Assembly: GCF_020873915.1 (NCBI RefSeq)
Contig: NZ_JAHWGP010000020.1
Span: 1-64,000, forward strand
Length of the DNA: 64,000 bases
From: Streptomyces sp. DH5
GTDB taxonomy: Bacteria > Actinomycetota > Actinomycetes > Streptomycetales > Streptomycetaceae
Direction of reading: 5' to 3'
Shown piece after piece: positions 48,513 through 57,583 of the stretch. Under the pieces are notes generated by a model, which was not told the origin of the DNA, did no database searches, and saw only the letters and a list, made by a program, of their open reading frames with translations. The translations under genes were made by a program, and so were the position numbers. The first letter of the stretch is position 1; the number at the start of each line of letters is the position of its first letter.

Positions 48513-50681
48513 GTGCCCATGAACGCGGAGGCCGTGAATCCCGCGACCCCAGGCCCTGCGACATCTGGTCACGTCGCACCCACGGGAACACGCAGGAAGG
48601 CCCGCCCCCGGCTCGACCTGCGCCGTCTCGGCCGTGCCGCACTGCTCGGCACCACCGCGCGCGACCGGCTCCCCGACGCCATCGGGCACGTCGTCGAGGC
48701 CCACCGCGCCCACCACCCCGACGCCGACCTCGAACAGCTGCGCCGTGCCTACGTACTGGCCGAGTCCTCGCACCGCGGACAGATGCGCAAGAGCGGCGAG
48801 CCGTACATCACCCACCCACTCGCCGTGACCCTCATCCTCGCCCAACTCGGCGCCGAGACCACGACGTTGACGGCGTCCCTGCTGCACGACACCGTCGAGG
48901 ACACGGACGTGACGCTGGACCAGGTCCGCGACCAGTTCGGCGAGGAGGTGCGCTACCTCGTCGACGGCGTCACCAAACTGGAGAAGGTCGACTACGGTGC
49001 CGCCGCCGAACCCGAGACCTTCCGCAAGATGCTGGTGGCCACCGGCAGTGACGTCCGCGTGATGTCGATCAAACTCGCCGACCGGCTGCACAACATGCGC
49101 ACCCTCGGCGTGATGCGCCCCGAGAAGCAGGAACGCATCGCCCGGGTGACCCGGGACGTGCTGATCCCGCTCGCCGAACGCCTCGGTGTCCAGGCGCTCA
49201 AGACGGAACTGGAAGACCTCGTCTTCGCGATCCTGCACCCCGGGGAGTACGAGCACACGCGTGAGCTGATCGTCCGCAACGCGGCCCGCGCGGACGACCC
49301 GCTCGCCGACGTCGCCGACGACGTGCGCAAGGTGCTCCGCGAGGCGGACATCACCGCCGAAGTCCTCATCCGCCCGCGGCACTTCGTATCCGTGCACCGG
49401 GTGTCCCGCAAACGCCGGCCGCTGCGCGGCGCCGACTTCGGCCGCCTGCTGGTGCTGGTGAACGAGGACGCCGACTGCTACGGAGTCCTGGGGGAGCTGC
49501 ACACCTGCCTGACGCCCGTCGTCTCGGAGTTCAAGGACTTCATCGCGGTACCGAAGTTCAACCTGTACCAGTCGCTGCACACCGCCGTGACCGGAACGGA
49601 CGGCCAGGTGGTCGAGGTCCTCATCCGCACCCACCAGATGCACAAGGTCGCCGAGGCCGGAGTCGTCGCCCTCGGCAACCCCTACGCCGCCCCGGAGGAG
49701 CAGTCCGCGAGCGACGGCGAGCGCGTCGACCCCACCCGGCCCGGCTGGCTCTCCCGGCTGCTCGACTGGCAGCGGGCCGCACCCGACCCCGACACCTTCT
49801 GGTCCACCCTGCGCGAGGACCTCGCCCAGGACCGCGAGATCACCGTCTTCCGCCCCGACGGGGGCACGCTGGGCCTGCCCGAGGGGGCGACCTGCGTGGA
49901 CGCCGCCTACGCGCAGTACGGCGAGGACGCCCACGCCTGCATCGGGGCCCGGGTCAACGGCCGGCTGGCCACGCTCAGCACCGTGCTGAAGGACGGCGAC
50001 ACCGTCCAGCTGCTCATGGGTCAGGACGCGGCCTGCGAACCCTCCAGGGAGTGGCTGGAGCACGCGCACACCCCGGCGGCACGGATCGCCATCCAGCGCT
50101 GGCTGACCGCCCACCCCGCACGGGACGACACGGTCGCGGCGGACGCGGCCCCCTCGTCCCGGCCCCGCGCCGGGGACCCCGCCCCGCCGCAGTCGGACAC
50201 CCCGGCGGCTGCGTCCGGCCGTCCCGCCGCCGCCCAGGTCCTGACCGACCGGGCCGGCGCGCCCGTCCGGCTGGCCGGCTGCTGTACGCCCGTACCCCCC
50301 GACGAGGTGACCGGCTTCGCCGTGCGCGGGGGAGCGGTCACCGTGCACCGCGCGCAGTGCGCCGCGGTCGCACGCATGAAGGGCGTGGGGCGGGCCGAGG
50401 TCGGTGTCCGCTGGGGGGAGGACGCCGAGTGCCGGGTCACCCTGGTCGCGGAATCGTTCGTCCGTCCGCATCTGCTCGCGGACCTCACCGAGGCCATGGC
50501 CCTCGAAGGCGCCGAGATCGTCTCCGCGACCGTCGAGCCGCCGGACCGGCAGCAGGTGCGCCACACCTACACCGTGCAGTTGCCCGACGCCGCCCGCCTC
50601 CCCGCCCTGATGCGCGCCATGCGCGACGTGGCCGGGGTGTTCGACGTGAGCAGGGCACAGCCGCAGACCTCGGGCGCCTGA
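48513..50681 (+). CDS. rshA: RelA/SpoT homologue RshA
   Basis: A 722-residue RelA/SpoT protein acting on (p)ppGpp. The HD hydrolase domain (about 70-215) is intact (HRGQMRKSGEPYITHP, LLHDTVEDTD, KLADRLHNMRTL). The synthetase domain (about 265-395) keeps KFNLYQSLHTAV but differs at several usually invariant sites: VSVHRVSRK for YSIYxKM, VEVLIRT for VEIQIRT and VVALGNPY for AAHWxYK. TGS (about 445-505) and C-terminal ACT domains follow. It corresponds to rshA of S. coelicolor, the second relA/spoT-like gene. ATG at 48513 (or 48519), weak GGAGGTG ribosome binding site upstream. The 294-bp gap before it should carry its promoter. Confidence 0.88.
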   Translation: MPMNAEAVNPATPGPATSGHVAPTGTRRKARPRLDLRRLGRAALLGTTARDRLPDAIGHVVEAHRAHHPDADLEQLRRAYVLAESSHRGQMRKSGEPYITHPLAVTLILAQLGAETTTLTASLLHDTVEDTDVTLDQVRDQFGEEVRYLVDGVTKLEKVDYGAAAEPETFRKMLVATGSDVRVMSIKLADRLHNMRTLGVMRPEKQERIARVTRDVLIPLAERLGVQALKTELEDLVFAILHPGEYEHTRELIVRNAARADDPLADVADDVRKVLREADITAEVLIRPRHFVSVHRVSRKRRPLRGADFGRLLVLVNEDADCYGVLGELHTCLTPVVSEFKDFIAVPKFNLYQSLHTAVTGTDGQVVEVLIRTHQMHKVAEAGVVALGNPYAAPEEQSASDGERVDPTRPGWLSRLLDWQRAAPDPDTFWSTLREDLAQDREITVFRPDGGTLGLPEGATCVDAAYAQYGEDAHACIGARVNGRLATLSTVLKDGDTVQLLMGQDAACEPSREWLEHAHTPAARIAIQRWLTAHPARDDTVAADAAPSSRPRAGDPAPPQSDTPAAASGRPAAAQVLTDRAGAPVRLAGCCTPVPPDEVTGFAVRGGAVTVHRAQCAAVARMKGVGRAEVGVRWGEDAECRVTLVAESFVRPHLLADLTEAMALEGAEIVSATVEPPDRQQVRHTYTVQLPDAARLPALMRAMRDVAGVFDVSRAQPQTSGA

Positions 50682-50768
50682 CGGACGCACCGGGACGTCC
50701 GAGCGGTACGACTGTCCGATCGGATGTGTCGGACGCGCGTCCTCCCCGCGTGCTGACAGCCGTGGGGC

Positions 50769-51350
50769 ATGCCGTTCACCCCTCACCCCTCACGCCCCCG
50801 CACCCCGACGCCGGAGGGCGGCCACGGCGCTGCTCGCCTCCGCCGTCTCCGTCTGCCTGCTCGCCGCGAGCGACACGCCACCTGGTACGAGGCGCTGTAC
50901 GCGCAGGAGCGGGGCGGCAGATCCCTTCAGGGCCGGATGGAGGCCGCCTACCGGGCCTCCGACGACCGGCGGGCGGCAGGCGGACCGTCGGCCGCGCCCC
51001 TGCACCCGGAGCCCGGACGCAGGATCGGCGTCTTCCGGCCGGGTGTCCACGAGGGCGGCGCGCTCGTGCCGTATGCCCCGCGCCGGGAGACCGGCCGCGC
51101 CGCCTTCGAACGCCTGGAAGGCGGACGGGTCACCCGCCACCGCGACGGCAACGCCGGGACCTCCGACCTCGTCCGGCCGGCCCCCGACACCGCCGGACGC
51201 GACCTGACCGGCTTCCAGCACCCCTGGCTCCACGGCGCCACCACCCCGCCGGTGCCCGGCCACCCGGAACGGCGGGCCCCGGCCCGGGACACCACCCCCG
51301 CGCGGCGGCCGGTACCGCCCGCGCGTCGAGCAGGTGCGAGCCGGGAATAA
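50769..51350 (+). pseudogene. Frameshifted gene for a putative secreted protein
   Basis: One open frame of 193 codons runs from ATG 50769 to 51350, but codons 20-37 have poor G/C third positions. In the +1 frame the same stretch (about 50812-50875) reads as a signal peptide (RRRRAATALLASAVSVCLLAAS) with all third positions G or C, and this frame has no start. From about 50880 the first frame again shows strong codon bias (TWYEALYAQERGGRSLQ onward). Two compensating indels, or a sequencing error, would join signal peptide and body. No domain is recognised in the body. If read as drawn, the product would lack an export signal. Confidence 0.5.
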
Positions 51351-51505
51351 CACGATGACGAGACGAGCCGTGCCGTGCGACCATCGTCAGGTCCGCACAG
51401 CGCGGGCACGGGAATCTCCCGGGCCGCCCGGACGTTGGGCACAGTGACGGAAGGTCCCGCGGGACGGCTCCGTCAGACACGGTTCACCGACGACGTAAGG
51501 ACCCA

Positions 51506-52999
51506 ATGACCTCCTCTTCTTCCCCTTCCCAGGACACCAAGCGTTTCGCGCACAGCCATCCCGAAGGTCTTCGGGCCGATGCCCTGATGGAAGAGGACGT
51601 CGCCTGGAGCCTCGAGATCGACTCGGACCGGGACGGCGACCAGTTCGACCGTTCCGAGCGGGCGGCGCTGCGTCGTGTCGCCGGCCTCTCCACCGAGCTC
51701 GAGGACGTCACCGAGGTCGAGTACCGGCAGCTCCGCCTGGAGCGCGTCGTACTCGTCGGGGTGTGGACCTCGGGGACCGTGCAGGACGCGGAGAACTCCC
51801 TCGCGGAGCTCGCCGCCCTCGCGGAAACGGCCGGCGCCCTCGTCCTCGACGGTGTGATCCAGCGCCGGGACAAGCCCGACGCCGCCACCTACATCGGCTC
51901 CGGCAAGGCCGAACAGCTGCGTGACGTCGTGCTCGACACGGGCGCGGACACCGTCATCTGCGACGGTGAGCTCAGCCCCGGCCAGCTGATCCACCTCGAG
52001 GACGTCGTCAAGGTCAAGGTCATCGACCGTACGGCCCTGATCCTCGACATCTTCGCCCAGCACGCCAAGTCCCGAGAGGGCAAGGCGCAGGTCGCGCTCG
52101 CGCAGATGCAGTACATGCTGCCCCGGCTGCGGGGCTGGGGTCAGTCGCTGTCCCGGCAGATGGGCGGCGGCAAGGGCGGCGGCCTCGCCACCCGCGGCCC
52201 CGGTGAGACCAAGATCGAGACGGACCGGCGGCGGATCCGCGAGAAGATGGCGAAGATGCGCCGTGAGATCGCGGAGATGAAGACCGGCCGGGAGATCAAG
52301 CGCCAGGAGCGCCGGCGCAACAAGGTGCCGTCCGTGGCCATCGCGGGCTACACCAACGCCGGCAAGTCCTCGCTGCTCAACCGCCTCACGGGCGCGGGTG
52401 TACTGGTCGAGAACGCCCTGTTCGCCACCCTCGACCCGACCGTGCGCCGGGCCGAGACCCCGAGCGGCCGGCTGTACACGCTGGCCGACACCGTCGGCTT
52501 CGTCCGGCATCTGCCGCACCACCTGGTCGAGGCGTTCCGCTCCACGATGGAGGAGGTCGGCGACGCCGACCTGATCCTGCACGTGGTGGACGGTTCGCAC
52601 CCGGTCCCCGAGGAGCAGCTCGCCGCCGTGCGCGAGGTGATCAGGGACGTCGGCGCCACCGGCGTGCCCGAGATCGTCGTGATCAACAAGGCGGACGCGG
52701 CCGACCCGCTCACCCTCCAGCGGCTGCTGCGGGTGGAGAAGCGCTCCATCGCCGTCTCGGCCCGTACCGGCCGGGGCATCGAGGAGCTGCTCGCGCTCAT
52801 CGACAACGAGCTGCCCCGCCCCTCGGTGGAGATCGAGGCGCTCGTGCCGTACACCCACGGCAAGCTGGTCGCCCGCGCCCACGACGAGGGCGAGGTGATC
52901 TCCGAGGAGCACACCGCGGAGGGCACCCTGCTGAAGGTCCGGGTGCACGAGGAGCTGGCGGCGGAACTCACGCCGTTCGCTCCCGCTGCGGCCGGCTGA
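51506..52999 (+). CDS. hflX: Ribosome-associated GTPase HflX
   Basis: A 497-residue GTPase that splits stalled ribosomes under stress. The N-terminal GTP-binding accessory domain includes YIGSGKAEQLRD and GPGETKIETDRRRIREKM. The G domain has GYTNAGKSS (about 281), DTVGFVRHLPHHLVEAFRST and NKAD. The N-terminal 60 residues are an extra acidic leader common in actinobacteria. ATG at 51506 with TAAGGA 7 nt upstream. A strong terminator follows. Confidence 0.95.
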   Translation: MTSSSSPSQDTKRFAHSHPEGLRADALMEEDVAWSLEIDSDRDGDQFDRSERAALRRVAGLSTELEDVTEVEYRQLRLERVVLVGVWTSGTVQDAENSLAELAALAETAGALVLDGVIQRRDKPDAATYIGSGKAEQLRDVVLDTGADTVICDGELSPGQLIHLEDVVKVKVIDRTALILDIFAQHAKSREGKAQVALAQMQYMLPRLRGWGQSLSRQMGGGKGGGLATRGPGETKIETDRRRIREKMAKMRREIAEMKTGREIKRQERRRNKVPSVAIAGYTNAGKSSLLNRLTGAGVLVENALFATLDPTVRRAETPSGRLYTLADTVGFVRHLPHHLVEAFRSTMEEVGDADLILHVVDGSHPVPEEQLAAVREVIRDVGATGVPEIVVINKADAADPLTLQRLLRVEKRSIAVSARTGRGIEELLALIDNELPRPSVEIEALVPYTHGKLVARAHDEGEVISEEHTAEGTLLKVRVHEELAAELTPFAPAAAG

Positions 53000-53033
53000 C
53001 CCGCCCGGCACAAAGGGAAAGCCCTCCCCGCGC

Positions 53034-53310
<277 letters not shown>

Positions 53311-53454
53311 CGACGACGTCCTCGCCCGTGTGGAGCGGGCGTACGTGCGGAACCCGTGCTGCGATGACCTCCGTGGGTACGAACGGACAGCGTGCCGCGC
53401 TTCGGTGCCCCGGTCCGGTCCGGGAGCGCGGCGGCACCCGGACCGGACCGCCGG

Positions 53455-54675
53455 TCACCGACCGGCGAACTTCCCGCTGACCGCGTCGTACACGCCCTTG
53501 GCCTCGTCGCCGAGGCGCGGGCCCGCCAGCCAGCCCGACGTCACCGGGCCGATGGAGGTGTTGGACACCAGGGCCGGCTTGCCGTCCGAACCGGTCGTGA
53601 CCCAGCCGCCACCGGACGAACCCGCGGTCATGCTGCACCCGATGCGGTACATCGTCGGGTCGTCCGCGGCGAGCGACAGCCGGCCGGGCTTGTCCGTGCA
53701 CTGGTACAGCGTCTCTCCGTCGTACGGCGTGGCGGCCGGGTAGCCGGTCGCCGTCATCTCCTCCATGTCGGACACCGCGGGGGCGGCGAAGTCCACCGGG
53801 AGCGCCGAACCGACCGTCTCCTCCAGCGACTTGCCGTCGCCGCCCTTCTCCGGCGTGACATGCATGACCGCGAAGTCGTACGCGGCGCCGTCCCCGCCGG
53901 TGGCGCCGCCCTGCTCGATCCACTGGTCCGAGGTCTGCACCCAGTCACCCCACCAGACACCGTGCGGAGCGTATTCCTCCTTGGACGCGCCCTCGAGCTC
54001 CTGCGCCGACCTGCCCGCGTCGTTGTACGACGGCACGAAGGCGATGTTGCGGTACCAGCCGCCCTTCTTGCCGGCGTGCACACAGTGGCCCGCCGTCCAC
54101 ACCATGTTGGACTTGCCCGGGTTGGCCGGGTCCTGCACCACGGTCGCCGAGCAGACCATCGTGCCCTCGGGGGAGTCGAAGAACACCTTCCCCGCCTCGG
54201 GCGCGTTGGCCCGGTACGACGCCGGAACGGCCTCCGCCCGCACCGGCTCCGGCGTGGGGTCGGTCACGCCCTGGTCGCCGGAGATGTCGCTCTCGTCGAC
54301 CTCCTGCTCCGGCTGCTCGGCGTCGCGCATGCGGTCCGGGTCCCACAGGTCCTCGATGATGGGATTGACGTAGTCCTGCGCCTCACGCAGCCAGTCGTCC
54401 TTGTCCCAGTTCTTCCAGGCGCCGTCCCGCCACTTGTCGATGTCGATCCCGTGTTCCTTGAGCCGGTCCCTGAGGTCGGAGGGGATCCGCAGCTTGCCGT
54501 CGTCGGCCGCCGCGGTGGTGGAAGGGCCGGCGCTCACGTCGGCGTCGCCCGAGCCGCAGGCGGTGACGGTGAGGGCGAGCGCGGAGACGAGGGCCACGGA
54601 AGCCAGCACGGGGGAGGTTCTGCACCGGGCCCGCCCCCCTCGGCGAACGGTGGACGACGGCCGTATGGATCGCAT
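53455..54675 (-). CDS. Trypsin-like serine protease, lipoprotein
   Basis: A 406-residue exported serine protease. The signal peptide ends in a lipobox (LTVTAC, Cys 40), so the protein should be lipid-anchored. A linker and a helical region (about 60-115, KLRIPSDLRDRLKEHGIDIDKW) precede the chymotrypsin-like domain: His 197 in WTAGHC, Asp 267 in YDFAVMHV and Ser 354 in GSSGGGW. ATG at 54675 with GGGGGAG about 8 nt upstream. The family resembles glutamyl endopeptidase/V8-type secreted proteases; specificity is unknown. A decayed duplicate of its N-terminus lies just downstream. Confidence 0.87.
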   Translation of the reverse strand: MRSIRPSSTVRRGGRARCRTSPVLASVALVSALALTVTACGSGDADVSAGPSTTAAADDGKLRIPSDLRDRLKEHGIDIDKWRDGAWKNWDKDDWLREAQDYVNPIIEDLWDPDRMRDAEQPEQEVDESDISGDQGVTDPTPEPVRAEAVPASYRANAPEAGKVFFDSPEGTMVCSATVVQDPANPGKSNMVWTAGHCVHAGKKGGWYRNIAFVPSYNDAGRSAQELEGASKEEYAPHGVWWGDWVQTSDQWIEQGGATGGDGAAYDFAVMHVTPEKGGDGKSLEETVGSALPVDFAAPAVSDMEEMTATGYPAATPYDGETLYQCTDKPGRLSLAADDPTMYRIGCSMTAGSSGGGWVTTGSDGKPALVSNTSIGPVTSGWLAGPRLGDEAKGVYDAVSGKFAGR

Positions 54676-55044
54676 GATCTGACTCCCCCTGAAATGAACG
54701 AACACGGTGCTGCGGCCGTCCGCACACCCGCGAACCGCGTGGAGTTCACCGGCGCTCCCACGGCCGTCGGGAACGGCACCACACACTATGCGCTCGCTGT
54801 GGGGGACATCCGACGGAACGGCAACGGTTCGGCCACAAGCCACCTGACCTGGCCGGTCGTCCGGCAGCCCGCCGGTCCGGCGCCCCGGGGCCACCGGGCG
54901 GCCGGCCCGGCCCGGCCGAGGAAGCCGCGGTGACCCGTAACCCGGTGGGCGGCCCGCTGTTGGTAGCGGTGGGGGCCCGCCGTCCGCAGGCGGAGCCCCT
55001 GCCCGTCGACGCCTCGCCCCCTCACCACCGCACGAGGTCCCGCC
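54676..55044. other. Divergent gap between the protease and siderophore genes
   Basis: 369 bp with no credible gene. It must hold the promoters of the leftward protease and the rightward siderophore gene. I searched for the DmdR/IdeR iron box (TTAGGTTAGGCTAACCTAA type) and did not see a match. Confidence 0.5.
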
Positions 55045-56892
55045 TTGCACACGTCCCCCGCGCCGGCCGCCCGCACCGACTCACCGCTCCAGGAGGCGAA
55101 ACCGCCCGGCACCACCCGGCTCCGGGGCGGGGGCGGCGCACCCTGCCCGCTGGAACAGCCCGACCCGCGCCGGGCGGCCCAGGCGGCGGCCGTCGAGAAC
55201 CTCCTGCGCTGCTGGGTACGGGAGTCCGGCCTCCCGGCTCCGGGCGGTGACGTCCTGCGGATCCCCCTGCCCGCGAGCGGCACGGCCCTGCTCGTCCCCG
55301 TGCTGTACTGGTCACCGGCCGGTCTGCACCGCTTCGGGCCGCCCCGCCTGGCCGGCGCCCCGGATCCCGCCCCGCCGCTGGACGCCGTCGCACTGGCCGC
55401 GCTCCTGGCGAGGGAGACCGCCGTCGGCGCGGACCCGTCGCGTCCGGTGGGCGGCGACAGCACCGACCTCACCTCGCGCGTCGCCGACTCCGTCCGCCGT
55501 GTCACCGCCTTCGTCACCGCACGGCGCGCGAACCCGGACGACCACCCCGACCTCTTCCTCGCCGCCGAGCAGGCACTCGTCCTCGGGCATCCGCTGCACC
55601 CGGCCCCGAAGAGCCGCGAGGACCTCTCCGACACCGAGGCCGAACGGTACTCACCCGAGCTGCGCGGCTCCTTCCCACTGCACTGGCTTGCCGTAGCGCC
55701 CTCGCTGCTCGCCGCCGACTCCGCCTGGACCGAGCGCGGACGCCCCGTCACCGCTGCCCGCCTGACCGAACGGCTCGCCGGTCCCGGCCTGCGCCTGCCC
55801 GACGGATACGCGGCCCTGCCCGTCCACCCCTGGCAACTGGGCCAGGTCCGTCACCGCCCCGACGTGGCCGGACTGCTGGACGCCGGACTGCTCCGCGACC
55901 TCGGCGGCCACGGCGCCCCCTGGCACCCCACCTCCTCCGTACGCACCGTCCACCGCACCGGCGCCCCGGCCATGCTCAAGCTGTCACTGGCCCTGCGCAT
56001 CACCAACTCCCGCCGGGAGAACCTCCGCAAGGAACTCCACCGCGGCGTCGAGGTCCACCGGTTGCTGCGCACCGGACTGTCCCGGCAGTGGCGGGCCGCG
56101 CACCCCGGCTTCGACGTCGTCCGCGACCCGGCCTGGCTCGCCGTGCAGCTGCCCGGCGGCGCCCCCGTGCCCGGACTGGACCTGGTGATCCGGCACAACC
56201 CGTTCGGGCCGCACGACGACGTTGCGTGCGTCGCCGGACTCCTCTCGCCGCGCCCCCGCCGCGGTGGAGCCATGAGGTCCCGGCTCGCCGAGACCGTCCT
56301 CCGTCTCGCCGCCCGGACGGGACGGCCGCCCGGGGCCGTGGCCGCCGAGTGGTTCCTGCGCTACCTCGAACACGTCGTGCGGCCCGTGCTCTGGCTGGAC
56401 GGGGCGGCCGGCATCGCCCTGGAGGCGCACCAGCAGAACACGCTGGTCCTGCTGGACACCGACGGCTGGCCCGCGGGCGGCCGCTACCGGGACAACCAGG
56501 GCTACTACTTCCGCGCGTCGCGGCGCACGGAACTCGACGCCCGGCTGCCCGGCATCGGCGAGCACAGCGACACCTTCGTCCCCGACCACGTCACCGACGA
56601 ACGCTTCGCCTACTACCTGGGCATCAACAACGTCCTCGGGCTGATCGGCGCCCTCGGCTCCCAGCACCTCGCCGACGAACGGCTGCTGCTCGCCGCCTTC
56701 CGCCGTTTCCTCACCGAGGTGCAGGCCGGACCGGCCCGCACCCGCGGCACGCTGCCCGCGCTCCTCCTGGACTCACCCGTCCTGCGCTGCAAGGCCAACC
56801 TGCTGACGCGCCTGCACGGCCTCGACGAACTCGTCGGCCCGGTCGACACCCAGTCCGTCTACGTCACCATCGCCAACCCACTGCACCCATGA
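55045..56892 (+). CDS. IucA/IucC-family NRPS-independent siderophore synthetase
   Basis: A 615-residue NIS synthetase, which joins polyamines or amino alcohols to carboxylic acids to build siderophores. Recognised parts are the ATP-binding region HPLHPAPKSREDL, LPVHPWQ, the TSSVRTVHRTGAPAMLKLSLALRITNSRREN core and EAHQQNTLV, ending with a FhuF-like C-terminal part. The TTG at 55045 has GAGG 7 nt upstream; no better ATG or GTG is near. It overlaps the GNAT gene by 4 nt (ATGA). No lysine decarboxylase or hydroxylase, as in the desferrioxamine cluster, is nearby. The product is unknown. Confidence 0.85.
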   Translation: MHTSPAPAARTDSPLQEAKPPGTTRLRGGGGAPCPLEQPDPRRAAQAAAVENLLRCWVRESGLPAPGGDVLRIPLPASGTALLVPVLYWSPAGLHRFGPPRLAGAPDPAPPLDAVALAALLARETAVGADPSRPVGGDSTDLTSRVADSVRRVTAFVTARRANPDDHPDLFLAAEQALVLGHPLHPAPKSREDLSDTEAERYSPELRGSFPLHWLAVAPSLLAADSAWTERGRPVTAARLTERLAGPGLRLPDGYAALPVHPWQLGQVRHRPDVAGLLDAGLLRDLGGHGAPWHPTSSVRTVHRTGAPAMLKLSLALRITNSRRENLRKELHRGVEVHRLLRTGLSRQWRAAHPGFDVVRDPAWLAVQLPGGAPVPGLDLVIRHNPFGPHDDVACVAGLLSPRPRRGGAMRSRLAETVLRLAARTGRPPGAVAAEWFLRYLEHVVRPVLWLDGAAGIALEAHQQNTLVLLDTDGWPAGGRYRDNQGYYFRASRRTELDARLPGIGEHSDTFVPDHVTDERFAYYLGINNVLGLIGALGSQHLADERLLLAAFRRFLTEVQAGPARTRGTLPALLLDSPVLRCKANLLTRLHGLDELVGPVDTQSVYVTIANPLHP

Positions 56893-57458
56893 CGGCCCGC
56901 GACCTCGCCGACTGGGGCCCGGCCACGACGCCCGCGGGCCCGTTCCGGCTCGTCCCCGTCCGGGCCGAACGAGACCTCCCCCTGCTCACGCGGTGGATGA
57001 ACGACCCGGCCGTCGCCGCGTTCTGGGAACTGGCCGGGCCTCCCGCCCTGACCGCCGACCACGTCCGGGCCCAGCTCACCGGCGACGGCCACAGCATCCC
57101 CTGCCTGGGCCTCCTGGACGGCACGCCCATGAGTTACTGGGAGATCTACCGCGCCGACCTCGACCCCCTGGCCCGCCACTACCCGGCCCGGCCCCACGAC
57201 ACCGGCCTCCACGTCCTCATCGGTCCGGCCGGCGACCGGGGCCGGGGCCTCGGGGGCATCCTGCTCAGGGCCGTCGCCGACCTCGCCCTCGACCACCGGC
57301 CCTCCTCCGCCCGGGTCGTCGCCGAACCCGACGTGCGCAACATCCCCTCCGTCACCGCGTTCCTCAAGGCGGGCTTCCGCTTCTTCGCCGAGGCCGACCT
57401 GCCGGCCAAGCGGGCCGCCCTCATGGTCAGGGACCGGTCCCTGCGCCATGTGCTGTAG
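56889..57458 (+). CDS. GNAT-family N-acyltransferase (IucB/AlcB type)
   Basis: A 189-residue acetyltransferase-like protein of the siderophore-associated IucB/RhbD group (PVRAERDLPLLTRWMNDPAVAAFWEL, GTPMSYWEIYRAD, the CoA loop GDRGRGLGGILLRA and NIPSVTAFLKAGFRF). It overlaps the NIS synthetase gene by 4 nt, so it most likely acylates the substrate used by that enzyme, for example a hydroxylated amine. Start ATG 56889. Confidence 0.85.
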   Translation: MTARDLADWGPATTPAGPFRLVPVRAERDLPLLTRWMNDPAVAAFWELAGPPALTADHVRAQLTGDGHSIPCLGLLDGTPMSYWEIYRADLDPLARHYPARPHDTGLHVLIGPAGDRGRGLGGILLRAVADLALDHRPSSARVVAEPDVRNIPSVTAFLKAGFRFFAEADLPAKRAALMVRDRSLRHVL

Positions 57459-57583
57459 CTCTCCCTCCACGCCCCTGGGCACGTTCCTTCCCGACCCGAC
57501 CGAGGAGCCCCCGTCTTGACCGCATCACCCTCCCTCGCCGTGATCGCACGAATGTCAGTGCCGGGCCGTAGGGTGGTCGCGCT

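Noticed and set aside
54676-55044. Iron box (DmdR/IdeR operator) upstream of the siderophore gene
   Set aside because: No sequence near the palindromic TTAGGTTAGG-type consensus is present on either strand.
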